Shown piece by piece: positions 45,371-55,449 of a stretch of DNA of 64,000 nucleotides. The notes under the pieces are model-generated. The model was not told the origin of the DNA and searched no databases. It saw only the letters and a list, made by a program, of their open reading frames with translations. Source of the DNA: Alisma plantago-aquatica (taxonomy: Eukaryota; Streptophyta; Magnoliopsida; Alismatales; Alismataceae); contig OY856411.1 of the NCBI GenBank assembly GCA_963693085.1, forward strand, positions 71,468,001 to 71,532,000, read 5' to 3'. The translations under genes and the position numbers were made by a program. The first letter of the stretch is position 1. Each line of letters begins with the position of its first letter.

Positions 45371-46795
45371 CAGGTTGTGCAAAAATCGGTCAATGCAGTT
45401 CTCAATCAATCTGACACCCAAATCAGTTAATCCAAGACTTGAACTTGGTGATTCTGAGTCAAGTCAATTGATTGAATGTTTAATTCAACTACTAAACACA
45501 TTTAGTAAACAATCTTAACATCATTCGTGGATAAACTACTCTTCCAGGTTAAATCCTATGTGTGTGATCCTACATGCCCATTTCACATTGACAGTGAAAG
45601 TCCATAACACTTATGACTTCACAAGCAAAGAGCGGTTCCTAGTCGCACATCAGTGCTACCCGAGTGAAAAGGAAAGTTGGAGAACAATTTTTAATCCTAC
45701 AATCTGTGACTGGTGTTACAGTGAATGTATAATTCCTTTGTCACTGATATCCCGAATGAACTCGAGGCATGGATCCGTCATCCTGTCAACGTTCGTTAAC
45801 TTTCTTGATCTCAAAGTAGATTGTAAGAGATATGTGGGAAATCAATATCACATATTAATTCACACAATCATGCATGCATTTCTCAGTTTCACTTATCAAG
45901 TGGCCATGGACATCATACTCCCTCAGGAGGGACAAATACCATATCTATCACTCACCCCTCAAAAGCCCCATGTGTCAAAGCCACCCAATCATCACCTTTA
46001 TAACAATCAATATTTCGGGACTACGTTTGATAATGTCAAAGTGGACCCAACGACATGTGTTGAGTGTAGTGATTTTAGGTCAAAGAATCACAATCACCAC
46101 CATCACTGTGTGAGATGATTGTGACTACAATTTCATGGTTCCACGTGTCACTCTCATGGTGGGTATGTCTGATACACTTGTTCTCTAACAAGTATCTATG
46201 TGCTTGGTTTGATATCACTATATCGTGACTAATGAGATTCTGTCATCAACCAACACACAATCTAGTCTTGATGTGTCAATGTTGTCTATCAACCTTCCAC
46301 AATGACATCCGACTAGGGACATAACAAGAACGTATGAACTCTTAGCATCCGTATGATCTCATCGTTCAGGTCCTCAACACGAAGGCATACGTCATTGAGT
46401 ATTGTCATTCTCTAGACATTCAATCTGTTCTGTCATTTTTTGACTCAAGGTCAATTAGGTCAATGTTGACTCACGTCTAAATTGACTAAACCCGTGTTTT
46501 GATGATGACTAACCATTCCACATATTGGTGTCTAATGCTTCTACTTGAGTGATTTCTGATAAAGTATAGACACACTCCTAATGCCCTAACTTGCGCATAT
46601 CAAATTGGAGAAAAGACAAGTCAAAGTCATTCAAGTGCACATTTTTGTAATATGATGTATATCCATTAGAATCATGTTGTAAATCACTTGTAATGATTGT
46701 ATGACTTGTAATTAAGCTTAGAAAAATATCAGGAGCACTTAGATCGAATATTAGAGCACTTTAGATGCAAATTTGAAAATTGATTACATGCACTT

Positions 46796-47025
46796 TGTCA
46801 GTCGAGTTTCCCAGCCTGAAAACTCGATCGATCATCCTTGATCAATTTTCTAAAGATTGCATCGGTCGAGTTGTGTTTACACAGAACTCGACCGATGGAT
46901 TAACTGACCAAATCGATTTTCATTGGTCGGTCGAGTTTCCTCAGGACAAACTCGACCGATGGTCTGAATATCTGCTTTGTCTTTTACTATATCGGTCGAG
47001 TTACCCATATAGAAACTCGACCGAT
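46796..47025 (+). repeat. four long hairpins, CGGTCGAGTT / AACTCGACCG
   Basis: Units at 46796-46831, 46861-46896, 46925-46960 and 46991-47025. Each is a 10-12 bp stem built on ATCGGTCGAGTT and its complement with an 11-13 nt loop of unrelated sequence. Unit 1 has decayed slightly. The same four are in LTR 2 (51284-51513) and LTR 3 (about 55808-56038). Two more occur in each internal domain (49404-49504 and 53928-54028). Confidence 0.92.
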
Positions 47026-47453
47026 TGCATTGTACGGAAAAGTGCACAACAATGTTTCTAGCCGTTATGGAGTTGCAACAAGTGAAAATAGATCCGTTGC
47101 AAGCCACAAAATGGCTAGTTTTCGTTCACAAGTGTTCCCAAAGGGCTTCATTCCAAGGTTGAGCGTTCATTGCAAACTCTATGTGAGGTTCCTATTCTAT
47201 AGTTGAGTGCTTCCTACAGCCTCCTCTTTCTCTCTAAGCTTAATCACTTGCTACATCCATTAGTGTGAGTAGGAAATCTGTAAGAGAGCTAGTCCTCTAT
47301 GTATATCTTGTGAGGCTCTCACTTCTACCACCTCCATATCTCTCATTTCTATCATGAAGATGAAGGTTCTCTCTCTTATCCAAGAGAGGTGAAGAAGAAC
47401 AAAGGAAGGAGTCCCTTGGTGAAGATCAAGGCTGAAGACTTGGAGCTAGAGTG

Positions 47454-47685
47454 GGTAAGCCCTTGGTGAAGCCAGAAGACTCCTTGCTCAAGTAGGTAAG
47501 TCCTTGGTGGAAGCTTCTCCGAGTGAAGGTGAAGTCAAAAGCTGAAGATCCAAGAAGAGTGGGTAATCCCTGCAAGGCTGAAGACTTGTGCTAGAGTGGG
47601 TAAGTCCTTGGAGAAGGCCGAAGACTCTTGTAAAGTGGGTAAGTCCTTGGTAAGGTTGAAGACTCTTTGTATTGGATAGGTAAGT
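47454..47685 (+). repeat. array of GGTAAGT motifs in the LTR leader
   Basis: Six units around GTGGGTAAGTCCTTGG lie at 47454, 47495, 47562, 47599, 47639 and 47679. Four have a perfect GGTAAGT, one GGTAAGC and one GGTAATC. Linkers repeat GAAGACT-like words. The array is preserved in LTR 2 (about 51977-52210) and LTR 3 (about 56503-56735). GGTAAGT is the plant 5' splice-site consensus. Confidence 0.8.
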
Positions 47686-48007
47686 CTTTTGTTTGGTCTT
47701 GCATTGTATGTCTTATGAATGAATATAAGAGTACAATTGTTTGGAAGTCCTAGAGGTTGACCTCTCTAGGGAAGTGGCCTGACACACTTCTAGTTTGAAG
47801 TGTGGAACCACTCTAAATAGCTTTTCTAATTGGTGCATGTTCAATCTCTCTCTCCCTTGCTATGTATGTTTTAGTTGCACACAAATTACCTATTTAGCAA
47901 CCTTATCTTGTCATATATCTTGAAGGTTTAATGAGTTTTGTTTAAGTGCTTTCAACTCTATTCACCCCCCTCTAGAGCATCTAATCACCCATCTAGGATC
48001 CAACAAT

Positions 48008-48019
48008 TGGTATCAGAGC
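48008..48019 (+). other. primer binding site, tRNA-Met
   Basis: TGGTATCAGAGC, two bases after the LTR end at 48005. Identical sites follow LTR 2 (52532-52543) and LTR 3 (57060-57071). Confidence 0.95.
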
Positions 48020-48056
48020 GGGTCTTCTCCAAGCATACTTCCACAAGTAAGAGAAT

Positions 48057-49004
48057 ATGGGTGATTATGAAGATGGGCAACCTTCAAAGAGAGCAATAGA
48101 AGGAAACAAGAGTGAAAAAGGGATCACAAAGGCTCCATCAACAAATGAAAGCACTAGTGGAAGATCTAGTGAATGTGAAGATGGAAGATGCCATTGCGCC
48201 CTCATGACAAGCTCAACTAAAGATTTAAATGAGGTAAATTCAAGTGTTGAGATTCAAACAAATGCTTATCTTAGTCAACTAAATGCTCTTAAATTTGTGA
48301 ATTCTAGCTTGCTTGATAAGATTAAGTTTTTAGAATCTCAACCTTCTATGACTATTTCATATATAGAGTTTGCTACCACTATTGTTTCTCTCTCTATTGT
48401 TTCTTATGTTCTTAAATGTGCTTATGAGAGTCAAGAGCTTACTTTGCAAGGAATAGAATGTGTAGATAAAGTTTATCCTTCAAAGATTACTTGTCTTGTA
48501 TATGAACTTGCTTCCTTGCATAGTAGTGTAATTGCTCTTGACCCTCATACTATCTTTTCTTATAGAGAGAAAGTTTTTGATGCTATATCTTGTGATAAAG
48601 ATTCTTATATGACTAAAGATGTTTGCTTAGAAATCTATCTTGTGCATGCTAGAGATTATATGAATCTATTGTGTTTTACCTTTACTTCTCTTATGCATGA
48701 CAATCATAGTTTGAGATCTTCTTTGCAAAGATTCTTAGGTGATAAAAAGAATCTTAATCAAATCCTAGACCATACTACCAAACAAATGGGTAGAGATGGC
48801 ATTGGACTTGATTGTAGTCAAGGGAACAACAAAGATAAAGGACCTACAATATTCCATGGAGAATCCTCTAGTTCCAAGACAATGGGTACATGTAACTATT
48901 GCAATGATTTTGGTCATTATTCTAATTGTTGTCCTTTTAGGAAAGCACCCAAGAGCAATAGGACTTGGGTTGCTAAACTAATCCCTCCGGACCCAAAAAC
49001 ATGA
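48057..49004 (+). CDS. gag-like protein with CCHC zinc knuckle, copy 1
   Basis: 315 codons, uninterrupted, beginning MGDYEDGQPSKRA 52 bp after the LTR. Residues 1-60 are polar and serine/lysine-rich. Residues 65-240 are predicted mostly helical, with a low-complexity leucine/serine stretch around 105-120. KNLNQILDH (231-239) resembles the segment before the knuckle in SIRE-type gags. The knuckle is C279-x2-C282-x4-H287-x4-C292, and the protein ends LIPPDPKT. The N-terminal UBN2-like capsid domain of full copia gags is not visible, so this is a short gag. Codon usage is AT-rich like the element. Its presumed role is RNA binding and packaging with enzymes supplied by another element (family inference). 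The start at 48057 is chosen because it is the first ATG after the primer site. Confidence 0.8.
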   Translation: MGDYEDGQPSKRAIEGNKSEKGITKAPSTNESTSGRSSECEDGRCHCALMTSSTKDLNEVNSSVEIQTNAYLSQLNALKFVNSSLLDKIKFLESQPSMTISYIEFATTIVSLSIVSYVLKCAYESQELTLQGIECVDKVYPSKITCLVYELASLHSSVIALDPHTIFSYREKVFDAISCDKDSYMTKDVCLEIYLVHARDYMNLLCFTFTSLMHDNHSLRSSLQRFLGDKKNLNQILDHTTKQMGRDGIGLDCSQGNNKDKGPTIFHGESSSSKTMGTCNYCNDFGHYSNCCPFRKAPKSNRTWVAKLIPPDPKT

Positions 49005-50924
49005 TTGGGGACCATTTCATCTTTCTTCTTGTAGGTACTTGCAAATGGACTGACTTGAGCTATTGAATTCCAAATTGACTTGTCAATCCACATAAAAGAA
49101 CAAAGGTGAGATGTGTAGAGGGTGACAACAAGTGGAAAAAGCAATGGTAAGCACAAAGGTAAATGTTTTATTGCTTATAACCATTTCTAACTTGTTTTTG
49201 TCAAGATAGTGTGCACTATACATATGGTTTTTGAGTCAAAAGTGGTATTTTGTGATTCTCTTCACACACTTTCTCAAAAACTATTTCTAATGCTTCTATA
49301 GTGCATTACTAACTTGCTTAGACATGTTTGGATATGGTTTGTATTTTTAGCATGCCTTAAATATGTTTTCATGAAATATATGTGCTTTTTGACAGCTGGT
49401 CTGTCGGTCAAGTTTGTCCTGATAGAAACTCGACCGATAGGCACCAATGGGTGTTTCCTGCAGTTGTCATCGGTCGAGTTGTCAATGCACAGAACTCGAC
49501 CGATAACACTGTGCACAGAATACACAGTTGGCTTATTGAATGAGAATTTCCCTCTCTACTAGTTTTTCTCAACCAATAGCCTTATTATTTGGCACCCTCA
49601 TTTGGTACCTTTATATATGCATATTGCCATGTTCTAAATTGCCTATCTTGCTTACAACTCTATCTCTCTAATTGCTCTAAATTGGTATATCTATATATTG
49701 CAATTACTTGCTTTGAGTTGTTTTGCAGGTTTTGATGATGATCTCTTTGGATCTCTTGGTTGTGTCTTAAATTGCTTCCATTGTGCTCTAACTTGCTACA
49801 TCTATCTAGGTGTATATATTGTTTTGATACAACCTTGAGGTTCTTAGGGGTAATCATCTTATGGTAAGGATGCATATCTAGTGAGTTATATCCTTTCATG
49901 CGTCTAAAATTGCATATCTCTTTGTTTGGATATATCTCTACATCTACTCATAGCTTGCTTTATCTTGTGTATCTTTTGGTATCTCTTGCTATGATCTAGA
50001 TCCTACTAGTAGTCCTAACTTGTGATATCATCTACTAGTAGTTCACATACATGTAGTTCTAACCCTGTCAATAATTGGTATCTTTGCTCATCTATATGCT
50101 ATGCTTGTATCTTGTCTCATACATGCTAAAGTTTGTTCCTTGAATTGCATATCTACTATCTTGAGTTGCTTGCATAACATTGTGATGCAGGGTACATAGA
50201 TCTACATTGTATGTAGAAATTGGAGTTCTTTTTGGATTTTATGCAGATTTTGCTCCAGTTTCAGTTTTTGGTGCAAGACTAGTGCTTTTCATGCAAAAAC
50301 GACCTTCTAAGCAAGACTCATGCTTCGCGATGAGCTCTGATGGTTTTTTGTCAAATTCTGTCATCTTGAGGGTCAAAATTGCAATTTATTATTTTTCTGC
50401 AGCACTTTATCTTGGTTTTTGGGTTGTTCAAGTATATGCTTTAACTTGCTTTTCTTTCTATGCTTGGACAAGCCCCTATCTGTGCTCTTCTACTCTCCTT
50501 ATATATATTTGTGTTATCTCCTTTCTCTTTAACAAGTGATGTTTCTTACTTTCTTCATAACCCCACTTTTTGAAATGACAAAGGGGGAGAAAGGTATGTC
50601 TTCTTTTAAAAGAGGAAGAAGGCATGTCTTACATGAAGAGGAGAAGTATGTCCATGTAAAGGGGAGAAGGTAAATGGGAGAAGACATATATGTGTAGAAC
50701 ATATATGAGTAGAAGACATAGTATTCTATAAATGTTGTGAATGCTAACCATGCAGGAGAAATAGCATTAATTGAGGGGGAGTATAAAAACTCCATACACA
50801 TCAATTGAGGGGGAGCATATGAACTCAATTCTGGAAACCCCTAGGTTTCTCCAAAGGTATGAATTTACTTAAAAGCATTCAATACATTTATGGAATGGTT
50901 TTTCATCTTCAAAAAGGGGGAGAT
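49005..50924 (+). other. non-coding 3' half of internal domain 1
   Basis: 1.9 kb without a recognisable protein. It contains two hairpins of the LTR type (49404-49504), a CT-rich middle, and four purine tracts near the end: AAAGGGGGAGAAAG (about 50580), ATTGAGGGGGAG (about 50769 and 50802) and AAAAAGGGGGAGAT (50911-50924). The last directly precedes LTR 2 and is the polypurine tract. The 110-codon frame at 50207-50539 is conserved only in part in the second copy and is probably chance. Confidence 0.75.
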
Positions 50925-52529
50925 TGTTGACTCAAGGTCAATTAGGTCAATGTTGACTCACGTCTAAATTGACTAAACCCGTGTTTTGATGATGACTAAC
51001 CATTCCACATATTGGCTTCTAATGCTTCTACTTGAGTGATTTCAGATTAAGTATAGACACACTCCTAATGCCCTAACTTGCGCATATCAAATTGGAGAAA
51101 AGACAAGTCAAAGTCATACAAGTGCACATTTTTGTAATATGATGTATATCCATTAGAATCATGTTGTAAATCACTTGTAATGATTGTATGACTTGTAATT
51201 AAGCTTAGAAAAATATCAAGAGCACTTAGATCAAATATTAGAGCACTTTAGATGCAACTTTGAAAATTGATTACATGCACTTTGTCGGTCGAGTTTCCCA
51301 GCCTGAAAACTCGACCGATCATCCTTGATCAATTTTCTGAAGATTGCATCGGTCGAGTTGTGTTTACACAGAACTCGACCGATGGATTAACTGACCAAAT
51401 CGATTTTCATTGGTCGGTCGAGTTTCCTTAGGACAAACTCGACCGATGGTCTGAATATCGGCTTTGTCTTTTACTCTATCGGTCGAGTTACCCTTATAGA
51501 AACTCGACTGATTGCAATGTACGGAAAAGTGTAGAAAAGTGTTTCTAGCCGTTATGGAGTTGCAAAAAGTGAAAATAGATCCGTTGCAAGCCACAAAACG
51601 GCTAGTTTTCGTTCACAAGTGTTCTCAAAAGCTAAGAGGCATCCCCAGCTATAAATAGGACCCCTTGGGCTTCATTCCAAGGTTGAGCATTCATTGAAAA
51701 CTCTATGTGAGGTTCCTATTTTATAGTTGAGTGCTTCCTACAACCTCTTCTCTCTCTCTAAGCTTAATCACTTGCTACATCCATTAGAGTGAGTAGGAAA
51801 TCTGTAAGAGAGCTAGTCCTATATGTATATCTTGTGAGGCTCTCACTTCCACCACCTCCATATCTCTCATTTCTATCATGAAGATGAAGGTTCTCCCTCT
51901 TGTCCAAGAGAGGTGAAGAAGAACAAGGGAAGGAGTCCCTTGGTGAAGATCAAGGCTGAAGACTTGGAGCTAGAGTGGGTAAGCCCTTGGTGAAGGCAGA
52001 AGACTCCTTGCTCAAGTAGGTAAGTCCTTGGTGGAAGCTTCTCCGAGTGAAGGTGAAGTCAAAAGATGAAGATCCAAGAAGAGTGGGTAATCCCTGTAAG
52101 GCTGAAGACTTGTGCTAGAGTGGGTAAGTCCTTGGAGAAGGCCGAAGACTCTTGCAAAGTGGGTAAGTCCTTGGTAAGGTTGAAGACTCTTTGTATTGGA
52201 TAGGTAAGTCTTTTGTTTGGTCTTGCATTGTATGTCTTATGAATGAATATAAGAGTGCAATTGTTTGGAAGTCCTAGAGGTTGACCTCTCTAGGCAAGTG
52301 GACTGACACACTTCTTGTTTGAAGTGTGGAACCACTCTAAATAGCTTGTCTAATTGGTGCATGTTCAATCTCTCTATCCCTTGCTATGTATGTTTTAGTT
52401 GCACACAAATTACCTATTTAGCAACCTTATCTTGTCATATATCTTGAAGGTTTAATGAGTTTTGTTTAAGTGCTTTCAACTCTATTCACCCCCCTCTAGA
52501 GCATCTAATCACCCATCTAGGATCCAACA
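50925..52529 (+). repeat. LTR 2 of the gag-only array
   Basis: TGTTGACTCAAGG..GATCCAACA, between a polypurine tract and a primer site, so it serves as 3' LTR of copy 1 and 5' LTR of copy 2. It has four hairpins, a TATA box and the GGTAAGT array. Confidence 0.95.
51649..51659 (+). promoter_or_regulatory. LTR 2 TATA box
   Basis: CTATAAATAGG, about 136 bp after the last hairpin. LTR 3 has the same box at 56174-56184. LTR 1 has lost it. Confidence 0.75.
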
Positions 52530-52580
52530 ATTGGTATCAGAGCGGGTCTTCTCCAAGAATACTTCCACAAGTAAGAGAAT

Positions 52581-53528
52581 ATGGGTGATTATGAAGATGG
52601 GCAACCTTCAAAGAGAGCAATAGAAGGAAACAAGAGTGAAAAAGGGATCACAAAGGCTCCATCAACAAATGAAAGCACTAGTGGAAGATCTAGTGAATGT
52701 GAGGATGGAAGATGCCATTGCGCCCTCATGACAAGCTCAACTAAAGATTTAAATGAGGTAAATTCAAGTGTTGAGATTAAAACAAATGCTTATCTTAGTC
52801 AACTAAATGCTCTTAAATTTGTGAATTCTAGCTTGCTTGATAAGATTAAGTTTTTAGAATCTCAACCTTCTATGACTATTTCATATATAGAGCTTGCTAC
52901 CACTATTGTTTCTCTCTCTATTGTTTCTTATGCTCTTAAATGTGCTTATGAGAGTCAAGAGCTTACTTTGCAAGGAATAGAATGTGTAGATAATGTTTAT
53001 CCTTCAAAGATTACTTGTCTTGTATATGAACTTGCTTCTTTGCATAGTAGTGTAATTGCTCTTGACCCTCATACTATCTTTTCTTATAGAGAGAAAGTTT
53101 TTGATGCTCTATCTTGTGATAAAGATTCTTATATGACTAAAGATGTTTGCTTAGAAATCTATTTTGTGCATGCTAGAGATGATATGAATCTATTGTGTTT
53201 TACCTTTACTTCTCTTATGCATGACAATCATAGTTTGATATCTTCTTTGCAAAGATTCTTAGGTGATAAAAAGAATCTTAATCAAATCCTAGACCATACT
53301 ACCAAACAAATGGGTAGAGATCGCATTGGACTTGATTGTAGTCAAGTGAACAACAAAGATAAAGGACCTCCAATATTCCATGGAGAATCCTCTAGTTCCA
53401 AGACTATGGGTACATGTAACTATTGCAATGATTTTGGTCATTATTCTAACTATTGTCTTTTTAGGAAAGCACCCAAGAGCAATAGGACTTGGGTTGCTAA
53501 ACTAATCCCTCCGGACCCAAAAACATGA
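52581..53528 (+). CDS. gag-like protein with CCHC zinc knuckle, copy 2
   Basis: Second copy of the 315-codon frame, same length and boundaries as 48057-49004. I count about 13 amino-acid differences (for example Y201D, R220I, G247R, G256V) against only about four silent ones noticed. The knuckle C279-C282-H287-C292 is kept (residue 291 is Y instead of C). Both frames remain open, but the excess of replacement changes argues against selection on the protein since the copies separated. The primer site, leader and downstream region match copy 1. Confidence 0.8.
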   Translation: MGDYEDGQPSKRAIEGNKSEKGITKAPSTNESTSGRSSECEDGRCHCALMTSSTKDLNEVNSSVEIKTNAYLSQLNALKFVNSSLLDKIKFLESQPSMTISYIELATTIVSLSIVSYALKCAYESQELTLQGIECVDNVYPSKITCLVYELASLHSSVIALDPHTIFSYREKVFDALSCDKDSYMTKDVCLEIYFVHARDDMNLLCFTFTSLMHDNHSLISSLQRFLGDKKNLNQILDHTTKQMGRDRIGLDCSQVNNKDKGPPIFHGESSSSKTMGTCNYCNDFGHYSNYCLFRKAPKSNRTWVAKLIPPDPKT

Positions 53529-55449
53529 TTGGGTACCATTTCATCTTTCTTCTTGTAGGTACTTGCAAATGGATTGACTTGAGCTATTGAATTGCAAATT
53601 GACTTATCAATCCACATAAAAAAAGAAAGGTGAGATGTGTAGAGGGTGACAACAAGTGGAAAAAGCAATGGTAAGCACAAAGGTAAAGGTTTTATTGCTT
53701 ATAACCATTTCTAACTTGTTTTTGTCAAGATAGTGTGCACTATACATATGGTTTTTGAGTCAAAAGTGGCATTTTGTGATTCTCTTCACACTCTTGCTCA
53801 AAAATTGTTTCTAATGCTTCTATAGTGCATTACTAACTTGCTTAGACATGTTTGGATATGGTTTGTATTTTTAGCATGCCTTAAATATGTTTTCATGAAA
53901 TATATGTGCTTTTTGATAGCTGGTCTGTCGGTCGAGTTTGTCCTGATAGAAACTCGACCGATAGGCACCAATGGGTGTTGCCAACAGTTGTCATCGGTCG
54001 AGTTTTCAATACACAGAACTCGACCGATAACACTGTGCACAGAATACACAGTTGGCTTATTGAATGAGAATTTCCCTCTCTACTAGTTTTTCTCAACCAA
54101 TAGCCTTATTCTTTGGCACCCTCATTTGGTACCTTTATATATGCATATTGCCATGTTCTAAATTTCCTATCTTGTTTACAACTCTATCTCTCTAATTTCT
54201 CTAAATTGGTATATCTATATATTGCAATTACTTGCTTTGAGTTGTTTTGCAGGTTTTGATGATGATCTCTTTGGATCTCTTGGTTGTGTCTTAAATTTCT
54301 TCTGTTGTGCTCTAACTTGCTACATCTATCTAGGTGTATATCTTGTTTTGATACAACCTTGAGGTTCTTAGGGGTAATCATCTTATGGTAAGGATGCATA
54401 TCTAGTGAGTTATATCCTTTCATGCGTCTAAAATTGCATATCTCTTTGTTTGGATATATCTCTACATCTACTCATAGCTTGCTTTATCTTGTGTATCTTT
54501 TGGTATCTCTTGCTATGATCTAGATCCTACTAGTAGTCCTAACTTGTGATATCATCTACTAGTAGTTCACATACATGTAGTTCTAACCCTGTCAATAATT
54601 GGTATCTTTTCTCATCTATATGCTATGCTTGTATCTTGTCTCATACATGCTAAAGTTTGTTCCTTGAATTGCATATCTACTATCTTGAGTTGCTTGCATA
54701 ACATTGTGATGCAGGGTACATAGATCTACATTGTATGTAGAAATTGGAGTTCTTTTTGGATTTTATGCAGATTTTGCTCCAGTTTCAGTTTTTGGTGCAA
54801 GACTAGTGCTTTTCATGCAGAAACGACCTTCTAAGCAAGACTCATGCTTCGCGATGAGCTCTGATGGTTTTTTGTCAAATTCCGTCATCTTGAGGGTCAA
54901 AATTGCAATTTATTATTTTTCTGCAGCACTTTATCTTGGTTTTTGGGTTGTTCAAGTATATGATTTAACTTGCTTTTTTTTTCTATGATTGGACAAGCCC
55001 CTATCTGTTCTCTTCTACTCTCCTTATATATATTTTTGTTATCTCCTTTCTCTTTAACAAGTGATGTTTCTTACTTTCTTCATAACCCCACTTTTTGAAA
55101 TGACAAAGGGGGAGAAAGGTATGTCTTCTTTTAAAAGAGGAAGAAGGCGTGTCTTACATGAAGAGGAGAAGTATGTCCATGTAAAGGGGAGAAGGTAAAT
55201 GGGAGAAGACATATATGTGTAGAACATATATGAGTAGAAGACATAGTATTCTATAAATGTTGTGAATGCTAACCATGCAGGAGAAATAGCATCAATTGAG
55301 GGGGAGTATAAAAACTCCATACACATCAATTGAGGGGGAGCATATGAACTAAATTCTGGAAACCCCTAGGTTTCTCCAAAGGTATGAATTTACTTAAAAG
55401 CTTTCAATACATTTATGGAATGGTTTGTCATCTTCAAAAAGGGGGAGAT
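53529..55449 (+). other. non-coding 3' half of internal domain 2
   Basis: Close match to 49005-50924, with the two hairpins at 53928-54028, the same four purine tracts and the polypurine tract at 55436-55449. No coding sequence recognised. Confidence 0.75.

Larger units (their letters stand above)
44426..46437 (-). repeat. copia 3' LTR, minus strand, truncated
   Basis: The minus strand from 46437 to 44426 aligns with the copia LTRs at 3743 and 10839. Shared blocks include TTGAGGAC, CTTGTTAGAGAACAAGT, GACACGTGGAA and the ACATG-TGT-TGGGTC-type segment. It ends ..AAACCCAACA at 44426 with no primer site beyond, so it is the 3' LTR. The first ~110 bp of the LTR are missing at 46437, where the gag-only array begins. 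It sits in the 3' region of Athila-like element 2. Confidence 0.75.
46438..48005 (+). repeat. LTR 1 of the gag-only array, TATA box deleted
   Basis: Aligns with LTR 2 and LTR 3 throughout. The first bases are TTTTGACTC instead of TGTTGACTC. A 37-bp deletion at 47143 removes the segment that holds CTATAAATAGG in the other LTRs. It ends GATCCAACA at 48005. Confidence 0.92.

Noticed and set aside
44132..46118. Plus-strand open frames including 45558-46118 (186 codons)
   Set aside because: They are antisense to a copia LTR, show no family motif, and long frames in LTR U3 are common by chance.
50207..50539. 110-codon frame in the gag-only element, partly shared by both copies
   Set aside because: The second copy is shortened by a frame change near 54980, and the residues show no motif. 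Similarity between copies only reflects the duplicated DNA.
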